Source: Nocardia rhizosphaerihabitans (GTDB lineage Bacteria > Actinomycetota > Actinomycetes > Mycobacteriales > Mycobacteriaceae). From it: DNA of 64,000 nucleotides. The stretch covers positions 483,083-547,082 of the forward strand of contig NZ_BMNE01000006.1 of NCBI RefSeq assembly GCF_014646295.1, given 5' to 3'. Shown piece by piece: positions 32,889-41,730 of the stretch. The notes beneath the pieces were generated by a model. It was given only the letters and a program-made list of their open reading frames with translations, did no database searches and was not told the DNA's origin. The stretch's first letter is position 1. Each line of letters starts with the position of its first letter. The translations under genes were made by a program, and so were the position numbers.

Positions 32889-34337
32889 ATGATCGAACAT
32901 CGGTTCGCTGTCGGCGTTGCCGCGGCACTGGTGAGCGTCGGCATGCTCGTATCCGGTTGCACGGCGACAACTGTCGCCAGCGACCAGGCGGTGCCGACCA
33001 TGGACAACCCGTGGGAGGTGGCGGGCGCGACGTCGAACAGCGGGCCGAGCGGTTCACGCCCCGGGGTGCCCGACACCGACAAGAAGGCGGAAAACGGCGA
33101 CAACGGCAAGATCGACAAGCTCGCCCTCAACGCCATCGCCGATATCGAAGAGTATTGGCAGACCGAGTATTCCAAGACCTTCCGCGGCACCTTCAAGCCC
33201 GCGTCGAAGTACATCTCGTGGTCGGCCAAGGCGCCGGAGTCGGAATCGGTGCAGTTCTGCAAGAGCAGCACCTACAAGCTGGTCAACGCCGCGTACTGCC
33301 CGCTCGACCACACCATCGGCTGGGACCGCTCGGTCCTGCTGCCGCTGCTGGTCGACAAGTACAAGGAGATGTCGGTGGTGATGGTGCTGGCTCACGAGTA
33401 CGGCCACGCGATCCAGTCCCAGGCCGACCTGCTGCGCGGCTTCCTCACCGACGCCCTGGTGAAGGAGCAGCAGGCCGACTGCCTGGCCGGTGTGTTCCTG
33501 CGCCATGTCGCCGAGGGCAACTCCAAGCACTTCACCCTCAACACCACCGACGGCCTCAACGGCGTGCTCGGCGCGACCGTCGCCGTGCGCGACCGCGACC
33601 CCAATGATCCCGACGCCGTGCACGGTTCGGCGTTCGAGCGGGTCACCGCGGTGCAGATGGGGTACACCGAGGGCGCCAAGTCCTGCAAGGGCATCAACAA
33701 GGACGAGATCGACAAGCGCCGCGGCAGCCTGCCGGTCACCTTCGAGGACGGCGAGCGCGATGAGCAGCTGCCGGTGAGCCAGGAGACCCTGAGCACGCTG
33801 GCCACCCAGCTGGGCAAGTCGATGCCGGTGCAGAACGCGCCGAAGTTCGACTACGCCGGCGTCACCCGCAACTGCTCCTCGACCACCACGACCGAACCGG
33901 TGTCGTACTGCCCCGGCAGCAACACCATCGGCACCGACCTGCCCGCCATGGCCAAGCGCGCGGGCGAGGGTGCCAGTGGCAAGGAGGAGCCGCTGTCCGC
34001 GGTGGTCACCGGCGACTACAACGCCGCGGTGGTGTTCGTGTCCCGCTACGCCCTCGCGGTCCAGCAGGATCGCAAGCTGTCGCTGACCGGCGCCGAGTCG
34101 GCGGGCCTGCGCACCGCGTGCCTGTCCGGTGCGCTGACCACGAAACTCAGTGAGCCGAGCAGTGATCCGCGCCTGTCGGCGGGCGACCTCGACGAGGCCG
34201 TGTCAGGCCTGCTCGCCGACGGCCTCGCGGCCGCCGACGTCAACGGCAAGGTGGTGCCGAGCGGTTATCAGCGCCTCGAGGCGTTCCGCACCGGCGTCCT
34301 CGGCGGCGAACAAGCCTGCCTGACCCAGTTCAAGTAG
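32889..34337 (+). CDS. Lipoprotein neutral zinc metallopeptidase
   Basis: 482 residues. The lipobox LVSGC near residue 24 marks a lipoprotein. The zincin motif HEYGH lies at about 168-172 with a downstream Glu in KEQQADCLAG acting as the third ligand, the layout of the 'putative neutral zinc metallopeptidase' (YpfJ-like) family. Cys pairs (FCKSS...AYCP; NCSS...YCPG) suggest disulfides in the extracytoplasmic part. ATG 32889 is backed by GGGGAGG 7-12 bases upstream. Its stop abuts the convergent lumazine synthase gene with no gap. Confidence 0.9.
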   Translation: MIEHRFAVGVAAALVSVGMLVSGCTATTVASDQAVPTMDNPWEVAGATSNSGPSGSRPGVPDTDKKAENGDNGKIDKLALNAIADIEEYWQTEYSKTFRGTFKPASKYISWSAKAPESESVQFCKSSTYKLVNAAYCPLDHTIGWDRSVLLPLLVDKYKEMSVVMVLAHEYGHAIQSQADLLRGFLTDALVKEQQADCLAGVFLRHVAEGNSKHFTLNTTDGLNGVLGATVAVRDRDPNDPDAVHGSAFERVTAVQMGYTEGAKSCKGINKDEIDKRRGSLPVTFEDGERDEQLPVSQETLSTLATQLGKSMPVQNAPKFDYAGVTRNCSSTTTTEPVSYCPGSNTIGTDLPAMAKRAGEGASGKEEPLSAVVTGDYNAAVVFVSRYALAVQQDRKLSLTGAESAGLRTACLSGALTTKLSEPSSDPRLSAGDLDEAVSGLLADGLAAADVNGKVVPSGYQRLEAFRTGVLGGEQACLTQFK

Positions 34338-34802
34338 TCAGCGCGCCGCGGGCAGTGACCGCAGGGAGCTGAGGGTGTTCGCCACCGCGCGGGCAGCCTC
34401 GGCTCCCTTTGTCACGAAGTGGTTGGTGTAGTAGTCGACGTGCTCGCTGTGCTCGTGGAAGTGGTGCGGGGTGAGCACCACCGAGAACACCGGCACGTCG
34501 TTGTCGAGCTGCACGCGCATCAGGCCGTCGATCACCGCGGTGGCGACGAAGTCGTGGCGGTAGATGCCACCGTCGACGACCAGCGCCGCGGCCACGATCG
34601 CCTCGTAGCGGCCGGTGCGGGCCAGGCGCTGGGCGTGTAGCGGGATCTCGAAGGCGCCGGGGACGTCGAACACCTCGACGACCGCGGGGTCGAACCCTAG
34701 GCCGGCGTATTCGGCGAGGAAGCCCTCGTGAGCCTTGGTGACGATGGAGCTGTGCCAGCTGGCGCGGATGAAGGCGACGGCGCCGGTAGACGTGGTTCCC
34801 AT
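34338..34802 (-). CDS. ribH: 6,7-dimethyl-8-ribityllumazine synthase, RibH2 type
   Basis: 154 residues. It condenses 5-amino-6-ribitylamino-uracil with dihydroxybutanone phosphate, the penultimate riboflavin step. Active-site pieces: ASWHSSIV (Trp in the RibH2 style), DVPGAFEIPLHA, AALVVDGGIYRHDFVA (catalytic His) and VLTPHHFHEH. The GGIYRHDF and LTPHHFHE blocks match the decameric RibH2 group (for example Brucella) rather than the icosahedral RibH beside ribA/ribC operons. No other riboflavin gene is near, so this is probably a second, stand-alone copy. Confidence 0.92.
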   Translation of the reverse strand: MGTTSTGAVAFIRASWHSSIVTKAHEGFLAEYAGLGFDPAVVEVFDVPGAFEIPLHAQRLARTGRYEAIVAAALVVDGGIYRHDFVATAVIDGLMRVQLDNDVPVFSVVLTPHHFHEHSEHVDYYTNHFVTKGAEAARAVANTLSSLRSLPAAR

Positions 34803-34826
34803 GGGCGGAGTCTACTAGGCCAAAAG

Positions 34827-35663
34827 CTACTCGTCGGTAACATGTTGGGAAAGCCATGCGGTGACATCACCGATGACCTGGTCGCGCTCGGGTTCGTTGA
34901 ACACCTCGTGGAACAGCCCTGGGTAGCGCAGCACCGTCACGTCGGCCGAGCCGGTGTCGCGTTCGAGCAGGTCCGAGCTCGACGGCGCGGCGATGGTGTC
35001 GGCGGTGCCGTGCAGCACCAGCAGCGGCGCGGTGAGCGCGCCGAGCCGCTGCTTCACCAGCGCGGTGTGCTGCAGGATCTCCACCGCGGTGCGGGCGGGC
35101 AGCTTGCCGCGGAACACCAGCGGGTCGTCGTCGTAGGCGCGCACCACCTCGGGATCGCGGCTGATCGTCGACGAATCCAGGGTCAGCACACCGAGATTCG
35201 GCGCGAACCGGGTGAGCAGCGGGGCGGCCAGGCGCTGCGCCGGATTGCCCACCGCGATGTCCAGCGGCGGCGCCGACAGCACGATCCCGGCCACATCGAC
35301 CGGCCCGCGGGTCGCCAGATGCAGCACCACCAGGCTGCCCATCGAATGGCCGAGCAGGAAGCGGGGCACGCCCGGATGGGCGGCGCCCGCGAAGTTCAGC
35401 AGCGTCGCCACATTGTCGGCGGCGGCGTGCATCGACCCGATATTGGCCGCGGCGCCCTCCGACAGGCCGTGCCCGATGTGGTCGAGCGCGTACACCGCGA
35501 ATCCGGCCGCGGCCAGCTTGTCGCCCACGTACTCGTAGCGGCCCGAATGCTCGGCGACGCCGTGCACCAGCACCACCACCGCGCGCGGTGCGGTCTCGGG
35601 TTGCCAAGCGCGCCAGACGATCCGGCCGCCCTTGCCGGCGAATTCGCCCGTGTCCGTCGTCAT
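34827..35663 (-). CDS. Monoacylglycerol lipase-like alpha/beta hydrolase
   Basis: 278 residues of the Hydrolase_4 (serine aminopeptidase S33/monoglyceride lipase) group. Motifs: VLVHGVAEHSGRYEYV, ALDHIGHGLSEG, LLGHSMGSLVVLH (nucleophile Ser), LVLHGTADTI (Asp) and YPGLFHEVFNEPERDQV (His). It resembles mycobacterial Rv0183. It is coupled to the M20 peptidase gene by a 4-base ATGA overlap. Probably cytosolic or peripheral; there is no signal peptide. Confidence 0.92.
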   Translation of the reverse strand: MTTDTGEFAGKGGRIVWRAWQPETAPRAVVVLVHGVAEHSGRYEYVGDKLAAAGFAVYALDHIGHGLSEGAAANIGSMHAAADNVATLLNFAGAAHPGVPRFLLGHSMGSLVVLHLATRGPVDVAGIVLSAPPLDIAVGNPAQRLAAPLLTRFAPNLGVLTLDSSTISRDPEVVRAYDDDPLVFRGKLPARTAVEILQHTALVKQRLGALTAPLLVLHGTADTIAAPSSSDLLERDTGSADVTVLRYPGLFHEVFNEPERDQVIGDVTAWLSQHVTDE

Positions 35664-37090
35664 CGCTGCGCTCCTTCTTCGGGGCCGGGCGCCACCGCGA
35701 GTCGTTCGAGCAGGCGCCGGTTGAACTCGATCAGTCGAGCGTAGTTGAGCCGGGAGATCCGCTCGTCGGTTCCGTGGATCCGTTCCAGGTCGGCCGCGGT
35801 CAGCACGATCGGCGCGAAGTTGCAGCGGGTCTCGGCCAGGCCGTCGTAGTGCCGGGAATCGGTGGCGCCCGGCACGAGCCCGGTGGTCGTCACGATGCCG
35901 GGGACCACGCCGGTGGCGAGCTCGGCGATCAGGTCGAACGCTGGACCGGGGCCGGTGACCCGCGAGGGTTCCGACGCGGGCCCGACCAGGTCGATCGCCA
36001 CGCCGATGTCGCGGATCACCCGGCGGCAGTGCGCGAGCACCGCCGACACCGAATCGCCGGGCAGGATCCGGAAATTCACCAGCGCCTCGGCGCTCTGCGG
36101 TAGCACATTGGCCTTCACGCCGCCCCGGATCACCGTCGGGGCCGTCGTCGTGCGGACCAGGGCTTCCGTGGTCGGGCCCGCCGCCAGTATCCGCGCGATG
36201 AGCGGACCCGCCACCGTGGACAATCCCCGCGTCTCGGTGAACTCGAGCAGCTTGCGCCGGGGTTCGGGCAGGGCGACCCGCATCCGGGCGAGCATGTCGG
36301 TGATCACCGGGGTCAGCCGCAACGGCATCGGATGGTCCTGCACCCGCGCGACGGCACGCGCGATCCGCCCGACCGCGGTCTGCTTGCCCGGCATCGAGGA
36401 GTGCCCGCCGGTCTCGGTGACCGAAAGCCGCACCGTCGCATAGCCCTTCTCGCCGAGCATGATGCTGGCCACCGGCCGGTCCACTCCGTCGGCGACCCCG
36501 TCGGTGATCACCCCGCCCTCGTCGAGCAGCAGATCGGCGCGCACCCCCTCGGCGCGCAGGTGCCCGGCCATCCGCACCGCGCCGCCGTCGCCGAAGACCT
36601 CCTCGTCGTGACCGAAGGCCAGATAGACGGTGCGCCGCGGACGGATTCCCGAGCCGAGCGCCCACTCGACCGCCTCCAGCACGGCGAGCACCCGGCTCTT
36701 GTCGTCGATCGCGCCGCGGCCCCAGATGAACTCCTCGTCGACGACACCGGCGAACGGGGGATGGGTCCAGCGCTGCGGATCGTCGACCGGGACCACGTCC
36801 TGGTGGGCCAGCAGGATCGCCGAGGCGTGGCCTGGCTCGGCGCCGTCCCAGCGATAGAGCCTGCTGCGGCCGAAGGTGGTCACGGTCAGCTCGGCGTGCG
36901 CCCGCGGGAACGCGGCCTCGAGGTGTTCGGCCAGCCGGACGAACTCCGCGTCGGCGGTGTGCGCCGGATCCTCGGTCGAGACCGTCACGCACCGCAGGGC
37001 CGCGGCCAGGCGTTCGGCGACCTCGTCGTCGACGCCGTCGGTGACGGGGGAGCTGGCCGGGTTCTCGGTGATCGGGCGCATCCTAGGCAT
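35660..37090 (-). CDS. M20-family metallopeptidase (carboxypeptidase-like)
   Basis: About 476 residues of the M20/ArgE/CPG2 family. Zinc-site blocks: ILLAHQDVVPVD (His, Asp), WGRGAIDDKS (Asp ligand), FGHDEEVFG (catalytic and ligand Glu), LLDEGG and DSRHYDGL (His). The dimerisation domain contains GYATVRLSVTETGGHSSMPG. The PM20D1/CPS1-like length and motifs suggest an N-acyl amino acid or dipeptide hydrolase. Starts at 37090 or 37081 are both plausible. First gene of a two-gene operon with the lipase. Confidence 0.9.
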   Translation of the reverse strand: MPRMRPITENPASSPVTDGVDDEVAERLAAALRCVTVSTEDPAHTADAEFVRLAEHLEAAFPRAHAELTVTTFGRSRLYRWDGAEPGHASAILLAHQDVVPVDDPQRWTHPPFAGVVDEEFIWGRGAIDDKSRVLAVLEAVEWALGSGIRPRRTVYLAFGHDEEVFGDGGAVRMAGHLRAEGVRADLLLDEGGVITDGVADGVDRPVASIMLGEKGYATVRLSVTETGGHSSMPGKQTAVGRIARAVARVQDHPMPLRLTPVITDMLARMRVALPEPRRKLLEFTETRGLSTVAGPLIARILAAGPTTEALVRTTTAPTVIRGGVKANVLPQSAEALVNFRILPGDSVSAVLAHCRRVIRDIGVAIDLVGPASEPSRVTGPGPAFDLIAELATGVVPGIVTTTGLVPGATDSRHYDGLAETRCNFAPIVLTAADLERIHGTDERISRLNYARLIEFNRRLLERLAVAPGPEEGAQR

Positions 37091-37187
37091 TCTTGCCCGT
37101 ACTCGCCCGGTTCGCCGCCGAAGGCGTCCGAATCGCCGTATTCGTGTCGGAGCGTCATGCGGTCCGACGGGTCGGCGGCGGGGCATC

Positions 37188-37193
37188 TAAGCT
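37188..37193 (+). promoter_or_regulatory. -10 element of the DUF4191 gene
   Basis: TAAGCT, 7 bases before ATG 37201; leaderless arrangement. Confidence 0.45.
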
Positions 37194-37200
37194 GAGACAC

Positions 37201-37944
37201 ATGGCAGGAGGCAAGGGCGGCAAGCCGTCGAAGGAAGCCAGGGCCGCGGCTAAAGCGGCCCGCAAGCAGGCATCACGCGAACGGCGTCAGCAGTTGTGGC
37301 AGGCGTTCAACATGCAGCGCAAGGAAGACAAGGCGCTGCTGCCGCTGATGATCGGCGCACTCGTCGGCACCACGGTGGTCTTCTTCCTCATCGGTCTGAT
37401 CTTCGACATGCAGTGGTTCCTGCTGCCGCTGGGTCTGCTGCTCGGTGTGCTGTTCGCGTTCATCATCTTCGGACGTCGCGTGCAGAAGAACGTCTACCGC
37501 AAGGCCGAGGGCCAGGCCGGTGCTGCCGCGTGGGTGCTGGAGAACCTGCAGGGCAAGTGGCGGGTCGCCAACGGCGTCGCGGCCACCACCCAGCTCGACG
37601 CCGTGCACCGCGTCATCGGCCTGCCCGGCGTGATCTTCGTCGCCGAGGGCTCGCCGCAGCGGGTGAAGTCGCTCATCGCGCAGGAGAAGAAGCGCACCGC
37701 CCGCCTGGTCGGTGACACCCCCATCTACGAGGTGATCGTCGGCAACGACGAGGGCCAGACCCCGCTCAAGGATCTGCAGAAGTTCCTCACCAAGCTGCCG
37801 CGCAATATCGATGTCAAGCGGATCGACCAGATCGAGGGCAGGCTGTCGGCCCTCAGCTCGCGCAGCGGCCCGGCCATGCCGAAGGGCCCGATGCCCCCCG
37901 GCGCCAAGATGAAGGGCATGCAGCGCGCCATCCGCCGCCGCTGA
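37201..37944 (+). CDS. DUF4191 membrane protein
   Basis: 247 residues, orthologue by context of Rv2219. A basic N-terminal region (AARKQASRERRQQLW) is followed by two membrane helices (about 48-70 and 73-95; LPLMIGALVGTTVVFFLIGLI and FLLPLGLLLGVLFAFIIFG). A cytoplasmic domain with VWVLENLQGKW-like and VGDTPIYEVIVGN segments comes next, then a Met/Pro/Lys-rich tail. Function unknown. ATG 37201 has a -10 seven bases upstream. Ends in an excellent terminator. Confidence 0.9.
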   Translation: MAGGKGGKPSKEARAAAKAARKQASRERRQQLWQAFNMQRKEDKALLPLMIGALVGTTVVFFLIGLIFDMQWFLLPLGLLLGVLFAFIIFGRRVQKNVYRKAEGQAGAAAWVLENLQGKWRVANGVAATTQLDAVHRVIGLPGVIFVAEGSPQRVKSLIAQEKKRTARLVGDTPIYEVIVGNDEGQTPLKDLQKFLTKLPRNIDVKRIDQIEGRLSALSSRSGPAMPKGPMPPGAKMKGMQRAIRRR

Positions 37945-37955
37945 GCCCCACCGAT

Positions 37956-38004
37956 CGCCGCGAGCCCGGCACCTGACCCCCAGGTGCCGGGCTCGCGGCG
38001 TTTT
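37956..38004. terminator. Strong terminator after the DUF4191 gene
   Basis: Perfect 20-bp stem (CGCCGCGAGCCCGGCACCTG) with an ACCCC loop, followed by TTTT. The convergent DUF2568 gene stops right at the T-run, so the hairpin can serve both. Confidence 0.93.
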
Positions 38005-38387
38005 CAGCTGTTCGGCGTCCGTCCGGTCAGCAACCACAGGACCCGGTCGTAGGCCAGTAGGTGATACGCGACGAGCACCGCCGCCGAGACAATCGCCAGG
38101 CGGGACAGGCCGGCGCCCCACAGCGCCGCGGCCCCGCCGAACAGCACGGCGACCTCGACGGCCAGCCGCACCGGACCGGGTACCGGCACCGGCGCGGCGC
38201 CGCTGCGACTCGGATCATCGGGTACCGCGAACGTGCCCCACAGCACCGCGGCCGCGATCGGCAGCACGACGACGAGCAGATATCGCCAGGGGGAATCGAA
38301 GGCCCGCCATCCGTACACCCCGAACGAGGCGATGGCGATCAGTTCGAGCAGAAAACGCACGGCCAGCAAGGCCGGATTCAGTGACAC
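38004..38387 (-). CDS. YrdB/DUF2568 small membrane protein
   Basis: 127 residues with four predicted membrane helices: LLAVRFLLELIAIASFGVYG, YLLVVVLPIAAAVLWGTF, VRLAVEVAVLFGGAAALWG and LAIVSAAVLVAYHLLAY. The FLLEL-x-x-x-A and W-G-TF-x-VPDDPSR segments are typical of DUF2568. Function unknown. GTG 38387 is chosen because TACGCT (38394-38399 on this strand) lies 6 bases upstream; an upstream frame would cross the divergent gene's promoter. Confidence 0.82.
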   Translation of the reverse strand: MSLNPALLAVRFLLELIAIASFGVYGWRAFDSPWRYLLVVVLPIAAAVLWGTFAVPDDPSRSGAAPVPVPGPVRLAVEVAVLFGGAAALWGAGLSRLAIVSAAVLVAYHLLAYDRVLWLLTGRTPNS

Positions 38388-38437
38388 CGCAGGAGCGTAC
38401 CGGTGAACGTCGCCCGGTCCGAGCGGCTTTCCCACGC

Positions 38438-38443
38438 TATCGT
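38438..38443 (+). promoter_or_regulatory. -10 element of the saccharopine-dehydrogenase-like gene
   Basis: TATCGT, 6 bases before the GTG start at 38450. Confidence 0.4.
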
Positions 38444-38449
38444 CGGGAC

Positions 38450-39502
38450 GTGTCTTGGATGATCTACGGTGCCAACGGATATACCGGTGGCTTGATCGCC
38501 GCCGCGGCGGTCGCGTCGGGCCATGCGCCTGTCCTCGCCGGGCGGGCGAGCGAGGCGGTCACGCGGCTGGCCGATCGGCTCGGGGTGCCCTCGCGCGTTG
38601 TCTCGCTGACCGACGCCGCCGCGCTGGATGCCGCGCTCGCCGATGTCTCTGTCGTCGCGCACTGCGCCGGACCGTTCTCGGCGACCTCGGCGCCGATGGT
38701 CGAGGCGTGCTTGCGCACCGGAACGCACTACGTCGACATCACCGGCGAGGTCGAGGTGTTCGAGGCGATCTACGCCAAGCACGACGAGGCCGTGGCCGCG
38801 CAGGTCGCGCTCGTTCCCGGGGTCGGCTTCGACGTGGTCCCCACCGAGCATCTCGCGGTCCGGCTGGCCGCGAAGCTGCCGGAGGCGACCGACCTCGACA
38901 TCGCGCTGATCAGCCGCGGCGGCTTCAGCTCGGGCACTCTGCTGACAGCGCTCGAGGGCGTCGGCCTCGGGGGCCGGGTGCGCAGTGGTGGCGAACTGGT
39001 CGCGGTGCCGATGTCACACCGCTCGGTCCGGGTGCCGACGACGCGGGGGACGGTCCTCGCGCACAGTGTGGCGCTCGGCGACATCAGCGCGGCCTACCGG
39101 TCCACCGGCATCCCGAACATCACCGACTTCACCGTGGTGCCGCTCGCCGCGGCGGCGGGGGTGGCCGAGCCGGTGCTGCGCCGGATTCTCGGCGCCCGCC
39201 CCGTGCAGCGCGCCGCGGCCGGTGCGGTCCGGGCTCTGATCTCAGGGCCTTCCGATGCCCGCCGCGCCGAAACGCGCAGCGAGCTGTGGGCACGGGCCAC
39301 CGCGCCGGACGGGCGCACCGCCTCGGCAGGCCTCGTCGTGGCCAACACCTACGACTTCACCGCCGCGAGCACCCTCGCCGCGGTGGAGCGGCTGCTCACC
39401 GATGCCACGGTCACGCCGGGCGCGTGGACGCCGAGTCAGGCCTTCGGCGCGGATTTCCTGCAGGCGATACCGGGCGGCCTGGTCGAGAACCGCGAGCTCT
39501 GA
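38450..39502 (+). CDS. Saccharopine dehydrogenase-like oxidoreductase
   Basis: About 350 residues. The Rossmann start MIYGANGYTGGLIA is followed by VVAHCAGPFSATSAPMVEACL and GTHYVDITGEVEVFEAIYAKH, the pattern of the SCCPDH/trans-acting enoyl reductase branch. Mycobacterial relatives (Rv2449c, Rv2953) act in lipid metabolism; the substrate here is unknown. GTG 38450 with a -10 six bases upstream; ATG 38459 is the alternative. It converges with the RDD gene. Confidence 0.85.
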   Translation: MSWMIYGANGYTGGLIAAAAVASGHAPVLAGRASEAVTRLADRLGVPSRVVSLTDAAALDAALADVSVVAHCAGPFSATSAPMVEACLRTGTHYVDITGEVEVFEAIYAKHDEAVAAQVALVPGVGFDVVPTEHLAVRLAAKLPEATDLDIALISRGGFSSGTLLTALEGVGLGGRVRSGGELVAVPMSHRSVRVPTTRGTVLAHSVALGDISAAYRSTGIPNITDFTVVPLAAAAGVAEPVLRRILGARPVQRAAAGAVRALISGPSDARRAETRSELWARATAPDGRTASAGLVVANTYDFTAASTLAAVERLLTDATVTPGAWTPSQAFGADFLQAIPGGLVENREL

Positions 39503-39517
39503 GGCTCGGCTCGGGCC

Positions 39518-39973
39518 TCAGCGCGCGTTGACCAGCGCGGTTCCGGTGGCGCGGTCGTGCATGCCGCGACCGTCGGCGTCGGTGAACAGCGCCGGGACGA
39601 CGAACACCAGCAGCACCTGCCTGGCCAGCGCGCGCACGAAACCGACCGCCACCGGGGCGTCGATCCGGATCACCCGCAGCTTCATGAAGTACTGGCCGGG
39701 GGTGAATCCGAACAGCGTCACCGCGGCGATGCCGATCACGAACCACACCAGCAGCGTCATCGACGACGAGGCGAAGCTGCGGGTGATCACCGCGGCGATG
39801 CCGACCGCGATGAACCAGTCGATGAACAGGGCGACGACCCGGCGCCAGGTCGCGGTCAGCGACCCCGCCCCTTCGCGTGGCAGCCCGTACAGCTCACCGG
39901 GGTAACCGGATGTTTCCGGGTCGCCCGGTTCCGCGGGGTTTCCGGAGAGCCATGTGCCGGTGATGCGCGCCAT
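39518..39973 (-). CDS. RDD family membrane protein
   Basis: 151 residues, position-equivalent to Rv2219A. The RDD domain has WRRVVALFIDWFIAVGIAAVI (Arg and Asp in helix 1), MTLLVWFVIGIAAVTLFG, FTPGQYFMKLRVIRI and ALARQVLLVFVVPALF; three membrane helices. The N-terminal ~40 residues are soluble and Pro/Gly-rich. Possible transporter or ion-exchange role, unproven. A TATCCT -10 (39981-39986, this strand) lies 7 bases before ATG. Divergent from glnA1 across a 252-base gap that holds the GlnR operator. Confidence 0.9.
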   Translation of the reverse strand: MARITGTWLSGNPAEPGDPETSGYPGELYGLPREGAGSLTATWRRVVALFIDWFIAVGIAAVITRSFASSSMTLLVWFVIGIAAVTLFGFTPGQYFMKLRVIRIDAPVAVGFVRALARQVLLVFVVPALFTDADGRGMHDRATGTALVNAR

Positions 39974-40112
39974 GGCTTCCAGGATAGTGGCGCGCTATCG
40001 CCCGCCCACGACCGCATTAGTGGAGGTCACGTCATCGCGCGATCGGGCGGATGGCAGGATTACGATGCAGGTCGCGCCCGGATGGCCGAGATCACCCTGG
40101 CTTCCGGCACGC

Positions 40113-40150
40113 GTAACACTGGCGAAACACAGCCTTGACTGTAGGGAAAC
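40113..40150 (+). promoter_or_regulatory. GlnR operator of glnA1 (four half-sites)
   Basis: GTAAC-N6-GAAAC-N6-TTGAC-N6-GAAAC at 40113, 40124, 40135 and 40146: every half-site is exactly 11 bases from the next, giving two a-b boxes at 22-bp spacing as in actinobacterial GlnR operators. The third half-site (TTGACT) could double as a -35 element. Strong sign that glnA1 responds to nitrogen limitation through GlnR, which is not encoded in this window. Confidence 0.85.
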
Positions 40151-40225
40151 ACCGCGTCCATAGCGTCAGGTCGCGACGAACCCATGCATCGTGACTGGCT
40201 GGGAACCGATCCGTAAGGAGAACAA

Positions 40226-41662
40226 GTGACGTTCAGCACGGCCGAAGAGGTCATCCAGCACATCAAGGAAGAGGACATCGAATACGTCGATATCCGCTTC
40301 TCGGACCTTCCCGGCGTCCAGCAGCACTTCTCGATCCCGGCCAAGGCGTTCACCGCCGACCTGGCGGAAGAGGGTCTGGCGTTCGACGGCTCCTCGGTGC
40401 GTGGCTTCCAGTCGATCGACGAGTCGGACATGCTCCTGCTCCCCGACTTCAGCACCGCTCGGATCGACCCGTTCCGTGCCGCGAAGACGCTCAACCTGAA
40501 CTTCTTCGTGCACGACCCGTTCACCCGTGAGGCGTACTCCCGCGACCCGCGCAACATCGCGCGCAAGGCGGAGGAGTACCTGCGTTCGACCGGTATCGCC
40601 GACACCGCCTACTTCGGTGCCGAGGCCGAGTTCTACATCTTCGACGGCATCCGCTACGGCTCGGGCATGAACGGCTCGTTCTACGAGATCGAGTCGGTCT
40701 CGGGCTCGTGGAACACCGGCAACGAGTTCAACCCGGACGGCAGCCGCAACCTGGGCTACAAGGTCCGCAACAAGGGTGGTTACTTCCCCGTCGCCCCGTA
40801 CGACCACTACGTCGACCTGCGCGACAAGATCTCGACCAACCTGCAGAACGCGGGCTTCGAGCTCGAGCGCGGCCACCACGAGGTCGGCACCGCCGGTCAG
40901 GCCGAGATCAACTACAAGTTCGGCACGCTGCTCGGCGCTGCGGACGACCTGCAGCTGTTCAAGTACATCGTGAAGAACACCGCGTGGCAGGAAGGCAAGT
41001 CTGTCACCTTCATGCCGAAGCCCCTCTTCGGTGACAACGGCTCGGGCATGCACGTGCACCAGTCGCTGTGGAAGGACGGCAAGCCGCTGTTCCACGACGA
41101 GGCCGGCTACGGCGGCCTGTCGGACCTGGCGCGTCACTACATCGGCGGCATCCTGCACCACGCGCCGTCGCTGCTGGCGTTCACCAACCCGACCGTCAAC
41201 TCGTACCACCGTCTGGTGCCAGGCTACGAGGCCCCCATCAACCTGGTGTACTCGCAGCGCAACCGCTCCGCCGCGGTCCGCATCCCGGTCACCGGCAACA
41301 ACCCGAAGGCCAAGCGCATCGAGTTCCGCGCGCCTGACTCCTCGGGTAACCCGTACCTGGCCTTCGCCGCCATGATGATGGCCGGCCTGGACGGCATCAA
41401 GAACAAGATCGAGCCGCTGGCTCCGGTCGACAAGGACCTCTACGAGCTGCCGCCCGAGGAGGCCAAGAACATCCCGCAGGCCCCCACCAGCCTCGCGACG
41501 GTCATCGACCGCCTCGAGCAGGATCACGACTACCTCACCGAAGGCAACGTCTTCACCGAGGACCTGATCGAGACCTGGATCCAGCTGAAGCGCGACAACG
41601 AAATCGCGCCGGTCAACCTGCGTCCGCACCCGTACGAGTTCGAGCTCTACTACGACGTGTAA
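40226..41662 (+). CDS. glnA: Glutamine synthetase GlnA1 (type I-beta)
   Basis: 478 residues, the main ATP-dependent ammonium-assimilating enzyme, a cytosolic dodecamer. Blocks: the LAFDGSSVRGFQ latch, GAEAEFYIFD (metal Glu), GHHEVGTAGQAEINYKFG, FMPKPLFGDNGSGMHVHQSL (His), NRSAAVRIP and RIEFRAPDSSGNPYLAF. The adenylylation loop KDLYELPPEE puts Tyr at residue 406, the GlnE target, as in M. tuberculosis GlnA1. GTG 40226 has AAGGAG 5 bases upstream, one of the best ribosome sites in the window. Controlled by the GlnR operator upstream and by GlnE after translation. Confidence 0.98.
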   Translation: MTFSTAEEVIQHIKEEDIEYVDIRFSDLPGVQQHFSIPAKAFTADLAEEGLAFDGSSVRGFQSIDESDMLLLPDFSTARIDPFRAAKTLNLNFFVHDPFTREAYSRDPRNIARKAEEYLRSTGIADTAYFGAEAEFYIFDGIRYGSGMNGSFYEIESVSGSWNTGNEFNPDGSRNLGYKVRNKGGYFPVAPYDHYVDLRDKISTNLQNAGFELERGHHEVGTAGQAEINYKFGTLLGAADDLQLFKYIVKNTAWQEGKSVTFMPKPLFGDNGSGMHVHQSLWKDGKPLFHDEAGYGGLSDLARHYIGGILHHAPSLLAFTNPTVNSYHRLVPGYEAPINLVYSQRNRSAAVRIPVTGNNPKAKRIEFRAPDSSGNPYLAFAAMMMAGLDGIKNKIEPLAPVDKDLYELPPEEAKNIPQAPTSLATVIDRLEQDHDYLTEGNVFTEDLIETWIQLKRDNEIAPVNLRPHPYEFELYYDV

Positions 41663-41674
41663 GCCTGACCTGCG

Positions 41675-41699
41675 GGAACGGGCCTGATCGGCCCGTTCC
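41675..41699 (+). terminator. Hairpin after glnA1
   Basis: 10-bp stem GGAACGGGCC/GGCCCGTTCC with a TGATC loop, 12 bases past the stop; no T-run. A second, stronger palindrome follows. Confidence 0.55.
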
Positions 41700-41730
41700 G
41701 TACGCAGTGGGTACGCGGTAAACGGTTTCG

